Assembly: GCA_900556465.1 (NCBI GenBank)
Contig: USPK01000010.1
Location: 1-37,396 of the forward strand
Origin: an uncultured Prevotella sp.
Lineage (GTDB): Bacteria > Bacteroidota > Bacteroidia > Bacteroidales > Bacteroidaceae
Direction: 5' to 3'
Length of the DNA: 37,396 bases
This document shows, one piece after another, positions 25,870 to 34,004 of the stretch (position 1 is the stretch's first letter; each line of letters opens with the position of its first letter). Position numbers and translations under genes: made by a program. The notes under the pieces are model-generated. The model had not been told where the DNA came from and ran no database searches. It worked only from the letters and a program-made list of their open reading frames with translations.

Positions 25870-26340
25870 ATGAGTCAGTATTACTATGTCACGTCCAGCA
25901 ATCAGCAGGCTGGTCCCTACGATTTGAATGCCTTGGTTGCTCAGGGCATCACGCCGCAGACGTTGGTCTGGAAAGAGGGCTTGTCCGGTTGGGTTCCGGC
26001 CGCGCAGGTTCCCGAAGTAGCTGCCGCTCTCGCCAGAATGAACAAGCCGCAAGGCGGCTATACACCGCCTCCACCCTATGTAGCCGGATTGAATGGCGAA
26101 GGCGTTCCGCAGCGTGACTACTTAGTGTGGTCCATCTTAATATGCGCCCTCTGTTTTGGCGGATTGTCGTTCGGTGTCGCAGCTTTAGTCATGTCTATCG
26201 TGACCCGTATCATGAATCGGAAAGGACAGTACCAACAAGCCAGACTCTTTTCTAAATTAGCACTAATCTTTAATATTGCGGGTACAGCCTTAGGTGCGCC
26301 GTTTGCCTTGTTTATGTATGTAGCCATGCTTGCGGGGTAA
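25870..26340 (+). CDS. GYF_2 domain membrane protein (paralog 2)
   Basis: 156 aa. The GYF_2-like domain lies at 1-52 (YYYVTSSNQQAGPYDLNALV, then TLVWKEGLSGWVPAAQVPEV). A short Pro/Gly linker follows, then two membrane helices (about 84-112 and 128-152) around a polar loop (TRIMNRKGQYQQARLFSK). That arrangement resembles the CD225/dispanin type. Inferred topology: GYF domain in the cytosol on a double-pass anchor. It is the closest relative of the protein at 26629, with the same domain order and near-identical motifs. Its GC content is visibly lower than its neighbours. Confidence 0.85.
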   Translation: MSQYYYVTSSNQQAGPYDLNALVAQGITPQTLVWKEGLSGWVPAAQVPEVAAALARMNKPQGGYTPPPPYVAGLNGEGVPQRDYLVWSILICALCFGGLSFGVAALVMSIVTRIMNRKGQYQQARLFSKLALIFNIAGTALGAPFALFMYVAMLAG

Positions 26341-26370
26341 GGTCTTTTTGACCATTATCTTCCTCGTATC

Positions 26371-26390
26371 AAGCCTTAGCGCTAAGGCTT
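26371..26390. other. Perfect 20-bp palindrome
   Basis: AAGCCTTAGC followed by its exact reverse complement lies between the GYF paralog 2 stop and its terminator. Its centre (CCTTAGC/GCTAAGG) recalls the cores of the phased repeat family. It may be a stem in the 3' UTR or a protein site. Confidence 0.5.
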
Positions 26391-26402
26391 ATTTATCATA
26401 GC

Positions 26403-26434
26403 CCGGACGTTTCCGCAACGTCCGGTTTTTTTTA
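26403..26434 (+). terminator. Intrinsic terminator of GYF paralog 2
   Basis: CCGGACGTT (26403-26411) pairs with AACGTCCGG (26417-26425) around a 5-nt loop, followed by eight T. Confidence 0.92.
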
Positions 26435-26558
26435 TGGATTATGGCAATGTTAGCATTCCGTTTGGAATCGTGCATTGCCTATAGTGGTAGTGTGAGAGCT
26501 GTATGGCTGCTAAATGTAAAAGTTAGTGGCCAGGAAACTGTAATTTAATATCTTTAGA

Positions 26559-26589
26559 GTTGGAGAGTGAGAGAAATACGTTAACTTTG
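26559..26589 (+). promoter_or_regulatory. Promoter of GYF paralog 3
   Basis: GTTG (26559-26562), a 19-bp spacer and TAACTTTG (26582-26589) match the consensus. The start codon is 40 nt further on. This gene is thus separately transcribed from its neighbour. Confidence 0.75.
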
Positions 26590-26628
26590 TGGCAATGAAA
26601 CGCGAATAATGAACTAAAATACAAACCT

Positions 26629-27348
26629 ATGGAATCATACTACTATGTCGATGCCAGCAACAAGGCGGCCGGGCCCTACGACCTCGCCGCCCTGGTGGCG
26701 CAGGGCATTAATGCCTCCACGTTGGTGTGGAAAGCCGGTTTGTCCAGTTGGGTACCTGCCGCGCAGGTGCCGGAAGTAGCCGCCGCGCTGAAGGCCGCTT
26801 CGCAGCCGACTGCCGCCGCGGCTTCGCAGACTGTGGCCGAGCCGGAGCCGACTGCCGCCGCAGCTTCGCAAACCGTGGCCGAGCCGGAGCCGACCGCCGC
26901 CGCGGCTTCGCAAACTGTTGCCGGGCCGGAGCCGACTGCAGCCGCGGCTTCGCAGACCGCTGCCGGGCCGCAGCCGACCGCCGCTGCGGCTTCGCAAACC
27001 GCTGCCGGGCCGGAGCCGACCCCGGGAGTGGCTGCCGGGGCGCAGCAAGCCAAGCCCGACGCAATTCCCGAGCCGCCAGCGGACGCGAACGTCGAGCCGC
27101 CGCGCGACTACCTGGTCTGGGCCATCCTGAGTACCGTCTTCTGCTGTGGCGGATTCTCGGTGAGCGTAGCAGGCCTGGTCATGGCCATCCTGACCCGTGT
27201 GTTCAACGCCAAGGGGAAATATGAAACGTCCCGCATCTTTTCCCGACTGGCGCTCTACTTTACCGTCGGCGGTGCGGTGCTAATGGCCCTTTACCTTGCG
27301 ATAGTTTTCTCGTTGGGCTTGACGTCGGCCGCGCTTTATGATTTCTGA
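26629..27348 (+). CDS. GYF_2 domain membrane protein with a 14-residue repeat linker (paralog 3)
   Basis: 239 aa. GYF_2-like domain at 1-52 (YYYVDASNKAAGPYDLAALV, then TLVWKAGLSSWVPAAQVPEV). A long Ala/Pro/Glu-rich linker contains five tandem 14-aa repeats (residues 60-129). Two membrane helices (about 160-188 and 205-235) surround RVFNAKGKYETSRIFSR. It differs from paralog 2 mainly by this linker, which would hold the GYF domain further from the membrane. The repeat array is nearly identical at DNA level, so length variation between strains is likely. Function unknown. Confidence 0.85.
   Translation: MESYYYVDASNKAAGPYDLAALVAQGINASTLVWKAGLSSWVPAAQVPEVAAALKAASQPTAAAASQTVAEPEPTAAAASQTVAEPEPTAAAASQTVAGPEPTAAAASQTAAGPQPTAAAASQTAAGPEPTPGVAAGAQQAKPDAIPEPPADANVEPPRDYLVWAILSTVFCCGGFSVSVAGLVMAILTRVFNAKGKYETSRIFSRLALYFTVGGAVLMALYLAIVFSLGLTSAALYDF
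26806..27015 (+). repeat. Coding minisatellite, five 42-bp units
   Basis: Units start at 26806, 26848, 26890, 26932 and 26974, each encoding PTAAAASQTVAEPE or a close variant (V/A and E/G or E/Q changes). A sixth partial unit follows. The 42-bp length keeps the frame when units are gained or lost. Confidence 0.92.
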
Positions 27349-27422
27349 CGCCCGGCGTCCGGACTGCCCGGCGCTGCGTGCGCGCTCCGTCCCCGGCGGC
27401 GCGCGGCTATTGACGCGAACAA

Positions 27423-27480
27423 CTCGGCCTATCCCAGTTTTTACGGGGATAGGCCGAGTTTTTACGGGGCTAAGGCCCGT
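27423..27480. repeat. Phased 21-bp intergenic element, copy R5
   Basis: CTCGGCCTATCCC (27423-27435) pairs with GGGATAGGCCGAG (27446-27458) around AGTTTTTACG, followed by TTTTT on the plus strand; a second module, GGGGCTAAGGCCCGT, ends the element. The two T5 tracts are 21 bp apart. It can act as terminator for GYF paralog 3. The stem differs from R4 but the loop is the same. Confidence 0.85.
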
Positions 27481-27691
27481 GGCTGGCGCGAGTCACGGCG
27501 TATTCCCGCCGCCGGTCGGCCGCGGGGCGGGCCCGGGCCGCTTTGCCCGGGCCGTGCCTGTCGCGGGTGGCGCGACGGCCGGCGGCGCGGCGGGGCATCG
27601 CGCAGGACAGCCCCCGGCAGGGAGCGAAGAAAAAGGAAGTGCGGAACAGAATTGTCGCCCCGTTCCGGATATTCGGGCCACAGGAATGTAT

Positions 27692-27699
27692 TAAATTTG
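27692..27699 (+). promoter_or_regulatory. -7 element of the patatin-BamA gene
   Basis: TAAATTTG lies 22 nt before the start codon; no clear -33. An AAGGAG site at about 27709-27714 is one of the few strong Shine-Dalgarno matches in the window and fixes the start at 27722. Confidence 0.6.
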
Positions 27700-27721
27700 C
27701 AAAAACTAAAGGAGAAGCGTT

Positions 27722-29926
27722 ATGAGCTTAGGAAAAAGACTGCTGCTCTGCCTGCTGGCGCTGCTATTGGCCGGGCCGCTGGCGGCCGACGACGGGGGCC
27801 GCCGGCGTGTGGGCCTCGTCCTGGGCGGCGGGGGCGCCAAGGGAGCGGCCGAGGTGGGCGTGCTGAAGGTACTCGAGGAGGCACAGATTCCTATCGACTA
27901 CATTGCGGGCACCAGCATCGGCGCCATTGTCGGCGGCCTGTATGCCATCGGCTATACGCCGGCCGAACTCGACACCTTGTTCCGTTCGCAGGACTGGAGT
28001 TTCCTGCTGAGCGACCAGGTGAAGCGTGAGGCCACCACCTTTCAGTCGCGCGAGGCGAGCGAGGTCTACCTGATACAGGTCCCCTTGTCGGACATCAAGA
28101 AAGTAGCCCTGCCCACCGGCTTCCAGAACGGGCAGAACCTGGTAAACCTCTTCTCGGAACTCACCGTGGGCTACCACGAACCGCGCGACTTCTCGCAGCT
28201 GCCCATCCCCTTCCGCTGCGTGGCAGTGGACCTCGTGACGGGACGGGAACGCGTCCTCTCGTCGGGCTCCCTGCCCGAGGCCATGCGGGCCAGCATGTCG
28301 ATTCCCGGCGTCTTCACGCCGGTGGACTCGGCCAACGCGCTGCTCGTGGACGGCGGCGCGCTCAACAATTTTCCCGTAGACGTGGTGCGCGAGATGGGGG
28401 CCGACGTCGTGATCGGCGTAGACCTGAGCAACGGCCTCCTGGAGCGCGACGAGCTGAACTCGGTGTCGGGCGTGCTGCGACAGCTCATCAACATCATGGG
28501 CCGGGAGAAGTACGAACGCAACAAGGCGGCGACGGACGTCTACATCAACCCGAAGCTCAAGGGCTTCTACTCGATGAGCTTCCAACCGGCCGCCATCGAC
28601 TCGATGCTGGAGTTGGGCGAAGCGGCCGCCCGCGCCAAGTGGGACGAACTGCAGGCGTTGCGCCGCTACGTATATCACGGCACGCCACCCGACAGCCTGG
28701 AGAACGTACGGCTACGGCACGACCCTTCGGGGCAATACTTTGTGCGCCACATCACCTTTTCCGGCATCAGCGGCGAGGGGGCCCAGCGTTTGCGCAAGAA
28801 GCTGGGGCTGCGGGACAGCACGATGCTCAGCTCGGCCGACATAGACGAGGCGGTGACGGCCTTGCGCGGGCTCGACATCTTCTCGAAAGTGGAATACAGG
28901 CTGACGAACTCGGCGCCCTACGACCTGGCGTTTATCCTCGAGGCCGATGAGAACTGGCAGCTCAACGTGGGCGCGCGCTTCGACACCAGGGACATTGCGA
29001 GCATCCTGGTAAACGTGACGAACGGGCAGCAGCTGTCGACGGGCCATCACTTGTCCGTGACGGGCCGCATCTCGAAGAATGCCTATTTGCAGGGGGACTA
29101 TACCTACGGGTCGTTGCTCGGCAGCAAGGTGGGGGCAACCTATCAGTTGAAATATAACGACTTCGACCTCTACTCCAACAAGCGGCGCGTCGAGGCCTTG
29201 ACCTTTCTCTCCCATCGCTTTTCGGTCTACTACGCGGCCATGCTGTTCAACTTCAGCGTTAAGGTGGGCGGCCGCATGGACTATTTCGACTATCACCACG
29301 GCCTTTACGATGTGGACTATCAGCCGCAGCAGCGCGGCTCGGACTTTTTCCTGAACTATTTCGTTAACTTCACGCTCGACACGTTCGACCGGAAGTATTA
29401 CCCGACGCGGGGGACGCGCACTTTCCTGAGCGGCACGGTCCACACGGACAACGGCGTGGGCTACGACGGGGCGGAGCCGTTTGTCGACGTGGCGGCCCAC
29501 TTTTCCGCGGCCTGCCGCCTGACGGACCGCTTCTATCTGCTGCCCGAGCTCAAGGCGCGCTTTGTCTTCGGGGATAACATCCCGTCGATTTATCAGAATT
29601 ACCTTGGCGGCAACTTCGACGGCAGCTACATGGAGCAACAGTTGGCGTGGGAAAGCGTCCAGCACGTGCACATCGTGGACCACAACTTCGCGGCGGCGAA
29701 ACTGGCCCTGCGCTACCGGCTGAAGGACAAAATCTATCTGACCGCACTGGCGGAGTACGGGAAAGAGGCCCACCGGCTGCGGTCCATATTCGCGGGCAAT
29801 GACCTCTGGGGCGTCACGCTGCGGGCCTCCTACGACTTCATGCTGGGCCCGGTGATGATTCAGATGAATTACTCCAACCTCTACAAGAACGTAGGCGTAT
29901 ACGCCAGCGCCGGCTTCTGGTTCTGA
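27722..29926 (+). CDS. Patatin-like phospholipase fused to POTRA and outer-membrane barrel
   Basis: 734 aa. Signal peptide 1-22. Patatin domain about 29-230 with the oxyanion motif GGGGAKG (35-41), nucleophile elbow GTSIG (Ser65) and catalytic DGG (Asp210). A POTRA-like domain follows (about 335-400; ITFSGISGEGAQRLRKKLGL). The C-terminal 300 residues show alternating strands of a BamA/Omp85-type barrel ending in a terminal aromatic (WF). This matches PlpD-type proteins: an outer-membrane barrel carrying a lipase domain on the periplasmic side or released. The catalytic Ser/Asp dyad is intact. It converges with the MlaD gene. Confidence 0.9.
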   Translation: MSLGKRLLLCLLALLLAGPLAADDGGRRRVGLVLGGGGAKGAAEVGVLKVLEEAQIPIDYIAGTSIGAIVGGLYAIGYTPAELDTLFRSQDWSFLLSDQVKREATTFQSREASEVYLIQVPLSDIKKVALPTGFQNGQNLVNLFSELTVGYHEPRDFSQLPIPFRCVAVDLVTGRERVLSSGSLPEAMRASMSIPGVFTPVDSANALLVDGGALNNFPVDVVREMGADVVIGVDLSNGLLERDELNSVSGVLRQLINIMGREKYERNKAATDVYINPKLKGFYSMSFQPAAIDSMLELGEAAARAKWDELQALRRYVYHGTPPDSLENVRLRHDPSGQYFVRHITFSGISGEGAQRLRKKLGLRDSTMLSSADIDEAVTALRGLDIFSKVEYRLTNSAPYDLAFILEADENWQLNVGARFDTRDIASILVNVTNGQQLSTGHHLSVTGRISKNAYLQGDYTYGSLLGSKVGATYQLKYNDFDLYSNKRRVEALTFLSHRFSVYYAAMLFNFSVKVGGRMDYFDYHHGLYDVDYQPQQRGSDFFLNYFVNFTLDTFDRKYYPTRGTRTFLSGTVHTDNGVGYDGAEPFVDVAAHFSAACRLTDRFYLLPELKARFVFGDNIPSIYQNYLGGNFDGSYMEQQLAWESVQHVHIVDHNFAAAKLALRYRLKDKIYLTALAEYGKEAHRLRSIFAGNDLWGVTLRASYDFMLGPVMIQMNYSNLYKNVGVYASAGFWF

Positions 29927-29970
29927 GACCATCGGCCGGCGCTGCTGTGGGGCGGGGCGGAAGTTCCGCC

Positions 29971-30897
29971 TTATTTATCCTTCTTTCCAAAAATCGAGAA
30001 GTGGACGTAACGCTTCGGGTGCGACTTGAGGTCGATCATAAGCGAGTCGGCATGCGAAAGCGTGCTGTTCAGATTGTCGTAGACGGAGCGGTCGTTGAGG
30101 AAGAGGCCGAGCGTGTTGTCCTTACTGTTGAGCTTCGTGTTCAGTTGGTCCGTGACGCTGGTCAGGTTGTTCGTCAGTTGCGTCACGCTCCCCAGCGTTG
30201 TGTTCACCTGGTTGATGGTGCTGTCGATATTGGTCTGCGCCAGCTGGCCGGTGAAGGTCTCCACGTTGCCGCCGATGCGGTTGAGGCGGGCTGTGAGTTG
30301 CGGCACGTCGTTACGCATCAGGGTATTGAGGCTGGCCGACGTCTCCTTGAGGTTAGCCGTGAGGGCGGCTGTGTTTTGGAGCGTCTGCGCCAGGGCCGGG
30401 TCGGCGGTGAGGCGGTTTAGGTTGCCGAGGATGGAGTCGAGCTTCGGCATCATCTGCTCAAGGGTGGGAATCATGGCCTCTAACTTGTTGAGCGCGCCGA
30501 CGTGGAGGCCGCCTTCAATCGTATCGCCCGGGTTCATGTGGACCGTGGGGTTCTGTCCGAGGACCAGGCTCATCGTGACGCCGCCCATGAGCTGCGACTC
30601 GAGCTCGGCCCGCGTGCCGGCGGGGACTACCATGTTCTTGTCCAGGTCTACGCAGACCACGACGTTGTCTGTGCGGTCGTAGTCGTAAGCTATGCTACGG
30701 ACAATGCCGACGGAGTAACCGTTGGCGTAGACAGGGCTCGAGACGGTGAGCCCGTTGATGTTGTGGAAGCGGATATAAAACGTGTTGCTGGACTTAAAGA
30801 CATTGATGCCTTTCAGAAAGTTGATACCGACGAAGAGTATCACAATTGCTACAATGCCAGTCAGGGCAATTCTTACCTCTTTGGTAAAATATTTCAT
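29971..30897 (-). CDS. MlaD/MCE-domain protein
   Basis: 308 aa. One N-terminal membrane helix (about 8-28) precedes an MCE domain at 37-115 (FHNINGLTVSSPVYANGYSVG). A long helical region (about 140-290) is rich in Asn/Thr/Leu heptads, as in lipid-shuttling MCE proteins. It is likely the substrate-binding part of an ABC phospholipid transport system between inner and outer membrane. The permease and ATPase are not in the window. It follows the amidase gene by 15 nt and is co-transcribed with it. Confidence 0.9.
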   Translation of the reverse strand: MKYFTKEVRIALTGIVAIVILFVGINFLKGINVFKSSNTFYIRFHNINGLTVSSPVYANGYSVGIVRSIAYDYDRTDNVVVCVDLDKNMVVPAGTRAELESQLMGGVTMSLVLGQNPTVHMNPGDTIEGGLHVGALNKLEAMIPTLEQMMPKLDSILGNLNRLTADPALAQTLQNTAALTANLKETSASLNTLMRNDVPQLTARLNRIGGNVETFTGQLAQTNIDSTINQVNTTLGSVTQLTNNLTSVTDQLNTKLNSKDNTLGLFLNDRSVYDNLNSTLSHADSLMIDLKSHPKRYVHFSIFGKKDK

Positions 30898-30912
30898 AAC
30901 GCGTGCTGTTGA

Positions 30913-32163
30913 TTATTTCTTAGACATTCGGATGGCTTCGCCCAGGCCGACGCGCTCGCCGTTTACGAAGGCTACGATGAAAGCCTCGGGGAAACGGTCG
31001 AGGATGTCTTTCCGGAGCTGCTTCATCTCCTGGTAGTCGGTCGAACTCCCGTAGGTGTATTTGTAGAGCCCGTTGTCGCGGTAGACTTCAATAGGGGCGA
31101 GGCCCTTGAGCTGCTTGTCGTCGGTGGCAATCTGCTTGGACGAGGCGAGGACCTGGACCTTGAAGACGGGGCGGCCGTCGGTGGCGGCGCTGTCCGCCGC
31201 CTCGGCTTTTCTGGAGGGGACGGACTCGCTGGCGCGCGTATCCTCGCGCGACGTGTTCGTCGTCTCGCCCTTCGAGGCCTTGGCCGGCTGCGGTGTGGCA
31301 GCAGGCTTGGGTGTGTCGGCCGGTGTTTCCGGTTCCGCTTCGGCTACGGGGGCGGCGCTGGCCGACTGGACGCCGGCCAGGCGGGCCTGGTAGCGGTCGT
31401 AGTAGGCCTTGAAGCCGTTGTAGATGCTCCGTCCCATCTTCTTGACGCCCTCTTTCGTGTTGAGGAAGCGCTCTTCGGCTGGCGTCGAGATGAATCCCAG
31501 CTCCGTCAGGACGGCGGGCATCGACGTGTTGCGCAAGACGAGGAAGCCCGCCTGATGGACGCCCTTGTTCTTCCGACCGGCCGTGTTGACGTACTGTTGC
31601 TGGATGTAGCGCGCCAGCTCGACGCTCTCCTTCATGTAACGGTCCTGCATGAGCTCGAAAATAATGTAGCTCTCCGTCTTGTTGGGGTCGAAGCCCTTGT
31701 AAGTCTGCTGGTAATTCTTCTCGTAAACGATGACGGAGTTCTCCCGCTTGGCCACTTCCAGATTGGCGTCGGCGCGCGCCATACCCAAGGTGTAGGTTTC
31801 AGCGCCGTAGGCAATCTTGCCCTCGGGCAACGAGTTGGTGTGGATGGAGATAAAGAGGTTGGCTTTGTTCCGGTTCGCAATGTCCGCGCGGCGTTGCAAC
31901 GGGACGAACACGTCGGTTTTTCGTGTGTAGACGACCTTGACTCCGGGGCAGTTGTTCTGGACCAGGCGCCCCACCTCGAGGGCCACTTTCAGGTTGATGT
32001 CTTTCTCTTTCGAGAAGCTGCCGCAGGCTCCCGCGTCGTGCCCGCCGTGTCCGGCGTCGATAACGAGGACGAAATCCTTCCCGCGGGCGTCGGCCTGGGC
32101 CGTTACGATGCCCGCCACGAGCAGCAGGCCGGCCAGAAACAGTTTGAGCGAAGAGCGAAGCAT
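30913..32163 (-). CDS. N-acetylmuramoyl-L-alanine amidase with SPOR domain
   Basis: 416 aa from the ATG at 32163. In-frame starts at 32175 and 32187 lie respectively too close to, and on, the promoter -7. Signal peptide 1-22. Amidase_3 domain about 30-270: zinc ligands in DAGHGG (His39), KEKDINL (Glu53) and SIHTN (His108), with catalytic Glu in VLTELGF. A Pro/Ala/Glu linker (about 275-345) leads to a SPOR domain (about 345-410), which binds denuded glycan at division sites. It cleaves septal peptidoglycan for cell separation. It is followed by mlaD-like, a pairing that links wall and envelope lipid functions. Confidence 0.93.
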   Translation of the reverse strand: MLRSSLKLFLAGLLLVAGIVTAQADARGKDFVLVIDAGHGGHDAGACGSFSKEKDINLKVALEVGRLVQNNCPGVKVVYTRKTDVFVPLQRRADIANRNKANLFISIHTNSLPEGKIAYGAETYTLGMARADANLEVAKRENSVIVYEKNYQQTYKGFDPNKTESYIIFELMQDRYMKESVELARYIQQQYVNTAGRKNKGVHQAGFLVLRNTSMPAVLTELGFISTPAEERFLNTKEGVKKMGRSIYNGFKAYYDRYQARLAGVQSASAAPVAEAEPETPADTPKPAATPQPAKASKGETTNTSREDTRASESVPSRKAEAADSAATDGRPVFKVQVLASSKQIATDDKQLKGLAPIEVYRDNGLYKYTYGSSTDYQEMKQLRKDILDRFPEAFIVAFVNGERVGLGEAIRMSKK

Positions 32164-32184
32164 GGTATATGGCATTTGACAGGG

Positions 32185-32217
32185 CAAAGGTAATGGTTTT
32201 TTTCAAAAACGGGCCAA
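32185..32217 (-). promoter_or_regulatory. Promoter of the amidase-mlaD unit
   Basis: TTG (32215-32217), a 22-bp spacer and TACCTTTG (32185-32192) on the minus strand. The start near 32178 gives a leader of about 15 nt and supports the start codon at 32163. Confidence 0.7.
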
Positions 32218-32257
32218 TTGTTACGCGTTTTCGCTGTCTGCCTGCGGTCCGTAGTGC

Positions 32258-32295
32258 CAAAAAGAAGTCCCGCCGGCTGGTGCGGGCGGGACTTC
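32258..32295 (-). terminator. Intrinsic terminator of rplS
   Basis: On the minus strand GAAGTCCCGCC (32285-32295) pairs with GGCGGGACTTC (32264-32274) around a 10-nt loop and is followed by TTTTTGG. Confidence 0.92.
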
Positions 32296-32327
32296 CGTAT
32301 CTTTTTTCAGCATCAAGCAAGCTGTGT

Positions 32328-32696
32328 TCAAGCCTCTTTGGCCAGGTTGGTGCGCTTCTCTTTGATTCTGGCCTTCTTACCGGTGAGATTACGCAGATAG
32401 TACAGCTTGGCACGGCGTACCTTACCGATTTTATTAACCTGGATGCTGTCGATATTCGGCGATTCGATGGGGAAAATGCGTTCTACGCCGACGTTACCGG
32501 ACATCTTGCGGACGGTAAAGCGCTTTTTGTTCTGATGACCGCTAATCTTGATGACGACACCGCGAAAGAGCTGGATGCGCTCCTTATTACCTTCGACGAT
32601 TTTGTAAGCTACTGTGACCGTGTCGCCTGCTTTGAAAGAGGGGAACTGCTTACCCGTATCAAAAGCTTGCTCTGCAATTTTGATTAAGTCTTCCAT
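32328..32696 (-). CDS. rplS: 50S ribosomal protein L19
   Basis: 122 aa from the ATG at 32696, the standard bL19 start (MEDLIKIAEQ). Core motifs FKAGDTVTVAYKI (21-33), IQLFRGVVI, GVERIFPIESPNID and a basic tail (KVRRAKLYYLRNLTGKKARI) are present. It sits at the 30S-50S interface. It is monocistronic with its own promoter and terminator. Confidence 0.97.
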   Translation of the reverse strand: MEDLIKIAEQAFDTGKQFPSFKAGDTVTVAYKIVEGNKERIQLFRGVVIKISGHQNKKRFTVRKMSGNVGVERIFPIESPNIDSIQVNKIGKVRRAKLYYLRNLTGKKARIKEKRTNLAKEA

Positions 32697-32785
32697 TTTA
32701 GAATTGAAATTGTTAGGGTTTGTCCGTCCGGCCCAACTTAACGGGGAACACTCCATCCCGACAGCGGTTAGGCGGAAAAGCGCTG

Positions 32786-32817
32786 CAAAGGAACGAATAA
32801 TTTTTGGATTGAGCAAG
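32786..32817 (-). promoter_or_regulatory. Promoter of rplS
   Basis: CTTG (32814-32817), a 20-bp spacer and TTCCTTTG (32786-32793) on the minus strand; the -7 has one mismatch. The leader to rplS is about 80 nt, long for this window. Confidence 0.6.
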
Positions 32818-32922
32818 AGAAGGGGGCTGTTATTTTGCACAGTGCGCAGTAGAAGTGGGCCGGTTGCAGAAGTTTTTGTGGGATTTCGTGCAGGCAGCCG
32901 CCCTTTTGTCATATTTAATCCG

Positions 32923-32930
32923 TAAATTTG
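32923..32930 (+). promoter_or_regulatory. -7 element of ilvE
   Basis: TAAATTTG lies 49 nt before the start codon. The nearest TTTG (32905-32908) is only 14 bp away, so the -33 is not well placed. Confidence 0.55.
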
Positions 32931-32979
32931 CGCAGTTTTTACATTAGGTATCGTGATTCTTTCATAAAGCGAAAAAGCT

Positions 32980-33996
32980 ATGGAAAAGATTGATTGGGCA
33001 AATTTGTCCTTTGGTTACCTCCCCACGGACTACAACGTGCGGTGCTACTACCGTGACGGCAAGTGGGGGGAGATTGAGGTTAGCTCTTCAGACCAGATTA
33101 GTATTCACATGGCCGCTACCTGTCTGCACTACGGCCAGGAGGCGTTCGAGGGGCTTAAGGCTTTCCGTTGTCCGGACGGACACATTCGCATCTTCCGTAT
33201 GAAGGATAACGCCGAGCGCTTGCAGAGCACCTGTCGCGGTATTGTCATGCCCGAGTTGCCTACGGACCTCTTTTGCGAGATGGTGAAGAAAGTCGTGCTG
33301 CTCAATGAGCGTTTCGTTCCGCCCTATGAGAGCGGCGCCGCCCTCTATATCCGTCCCCTGCTCATCGGCACGGGCGCGCAGGTCGGCGTACATCCCGCCG
33401 ACGAGTACCTGTTCGTGATATTCGTTTCCCCGGTCGGGCCGTATTTCAAGGGAGGCTTCAAAGCCAACAACTATGTCATCATCCGTCAGTTCGACCGCGC
33501 CGCGCCGCTGGGGACTGGCACGTACAAGGTGGGCGGTAACTACGCCGCCAGCCTCCGGGCAAACCGGATGGCCCACGAGGCGGGCTATGCCTGCGAGTTC
33601 TATCTCGACGCGAAGGAAAAGAAATACATCGACGAGTGCGGGGCGGCCAATTTCTTCGGCATTAAGGACGGCAAGTACATCACGCCGAAGTCCACGTCCA
33701 TCCTGCCTTCCATCACCAACCGCAGCTTGCAGCAGCTGGCCAAGGATATGGGCCTGACCGTCGAGTGCCGTCAGATTCCCGAGGAGGAGCTGGCCACGTT
33801 CGACGAGGCCGGTGCCTGCGGGACGGCGGCCGTCATCAGCCCCATCGCCCGTATTGACGACATGGAGAACCACCGTTCCTACGTCTTCTCGAAGGACGGA
33901 GAGCCGGGCCCCGTCTCCACCCGTCTCTACAACAAGTTGCGCAACATCCAGTACGGCATAGAGCCCGACGTCCACGGTTGGGTCACCGTCCTCTGA
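32980..33996 (+). CDS. ilvE: Branched-chain amino acid aminotransferase
   Basis: 338 aa, class IV PLP fold. Seen: LHYGQEAFEGLKAF (49-62), YIRPLLIGTG (123-132), the PLP lysine in GTYKVGGNYA (Lys183), EKKYIDECGAANFFG and TAAVISPI near the end. It makes leucine, isoleucine and valine from their keto acids with glutamate, and so finishes the leucine pathway encoded at 10184-15151, although it is not in that operon. Confidence 0.96.
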   Translation: MEKIDWANLSFGYLPTDYNVRCYYRDGKWGEIEVSSSDQISIHMAATCLHYGQEAFEGLKAFRCPDGHIRIFRMKDNAERLQSTCRGIVMPELPTDLFCEMVKKVVLLNERFVPPYESGAALYIRPLLIGTGAQVGVHPADEYLFVIFVSPVGPYFKGGFKANNYVIIRQFDRAAPLGTGTYKVGGNYAASLRANRMAHEAGYACEFYLDAKEKKYIDECGAANFFGIKDGKYITPKSTSILPSITNRSLQQLAKDMGLTVECRQIPEEELATFDEAGACGTAAVISPIARIDDMENHRSYVFSKDGEPGPVSTRLYNKLRNIQYGIEPDVHGWVTVL

Positions 33997-34004
33997 GCCT
34001 GAGT

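Noticed and set aside
26635..27064. Antisense frames over the minisatellite
   Set aside because: They are produced by the 42-bp repeat, which stays open in several frames; no start signal or family is seen.
32697..32912. N-terminal extension of rplS
   Set aside because: bL19 begins at MEDLIKIAEQ; the extension crosses the rplS promoter.
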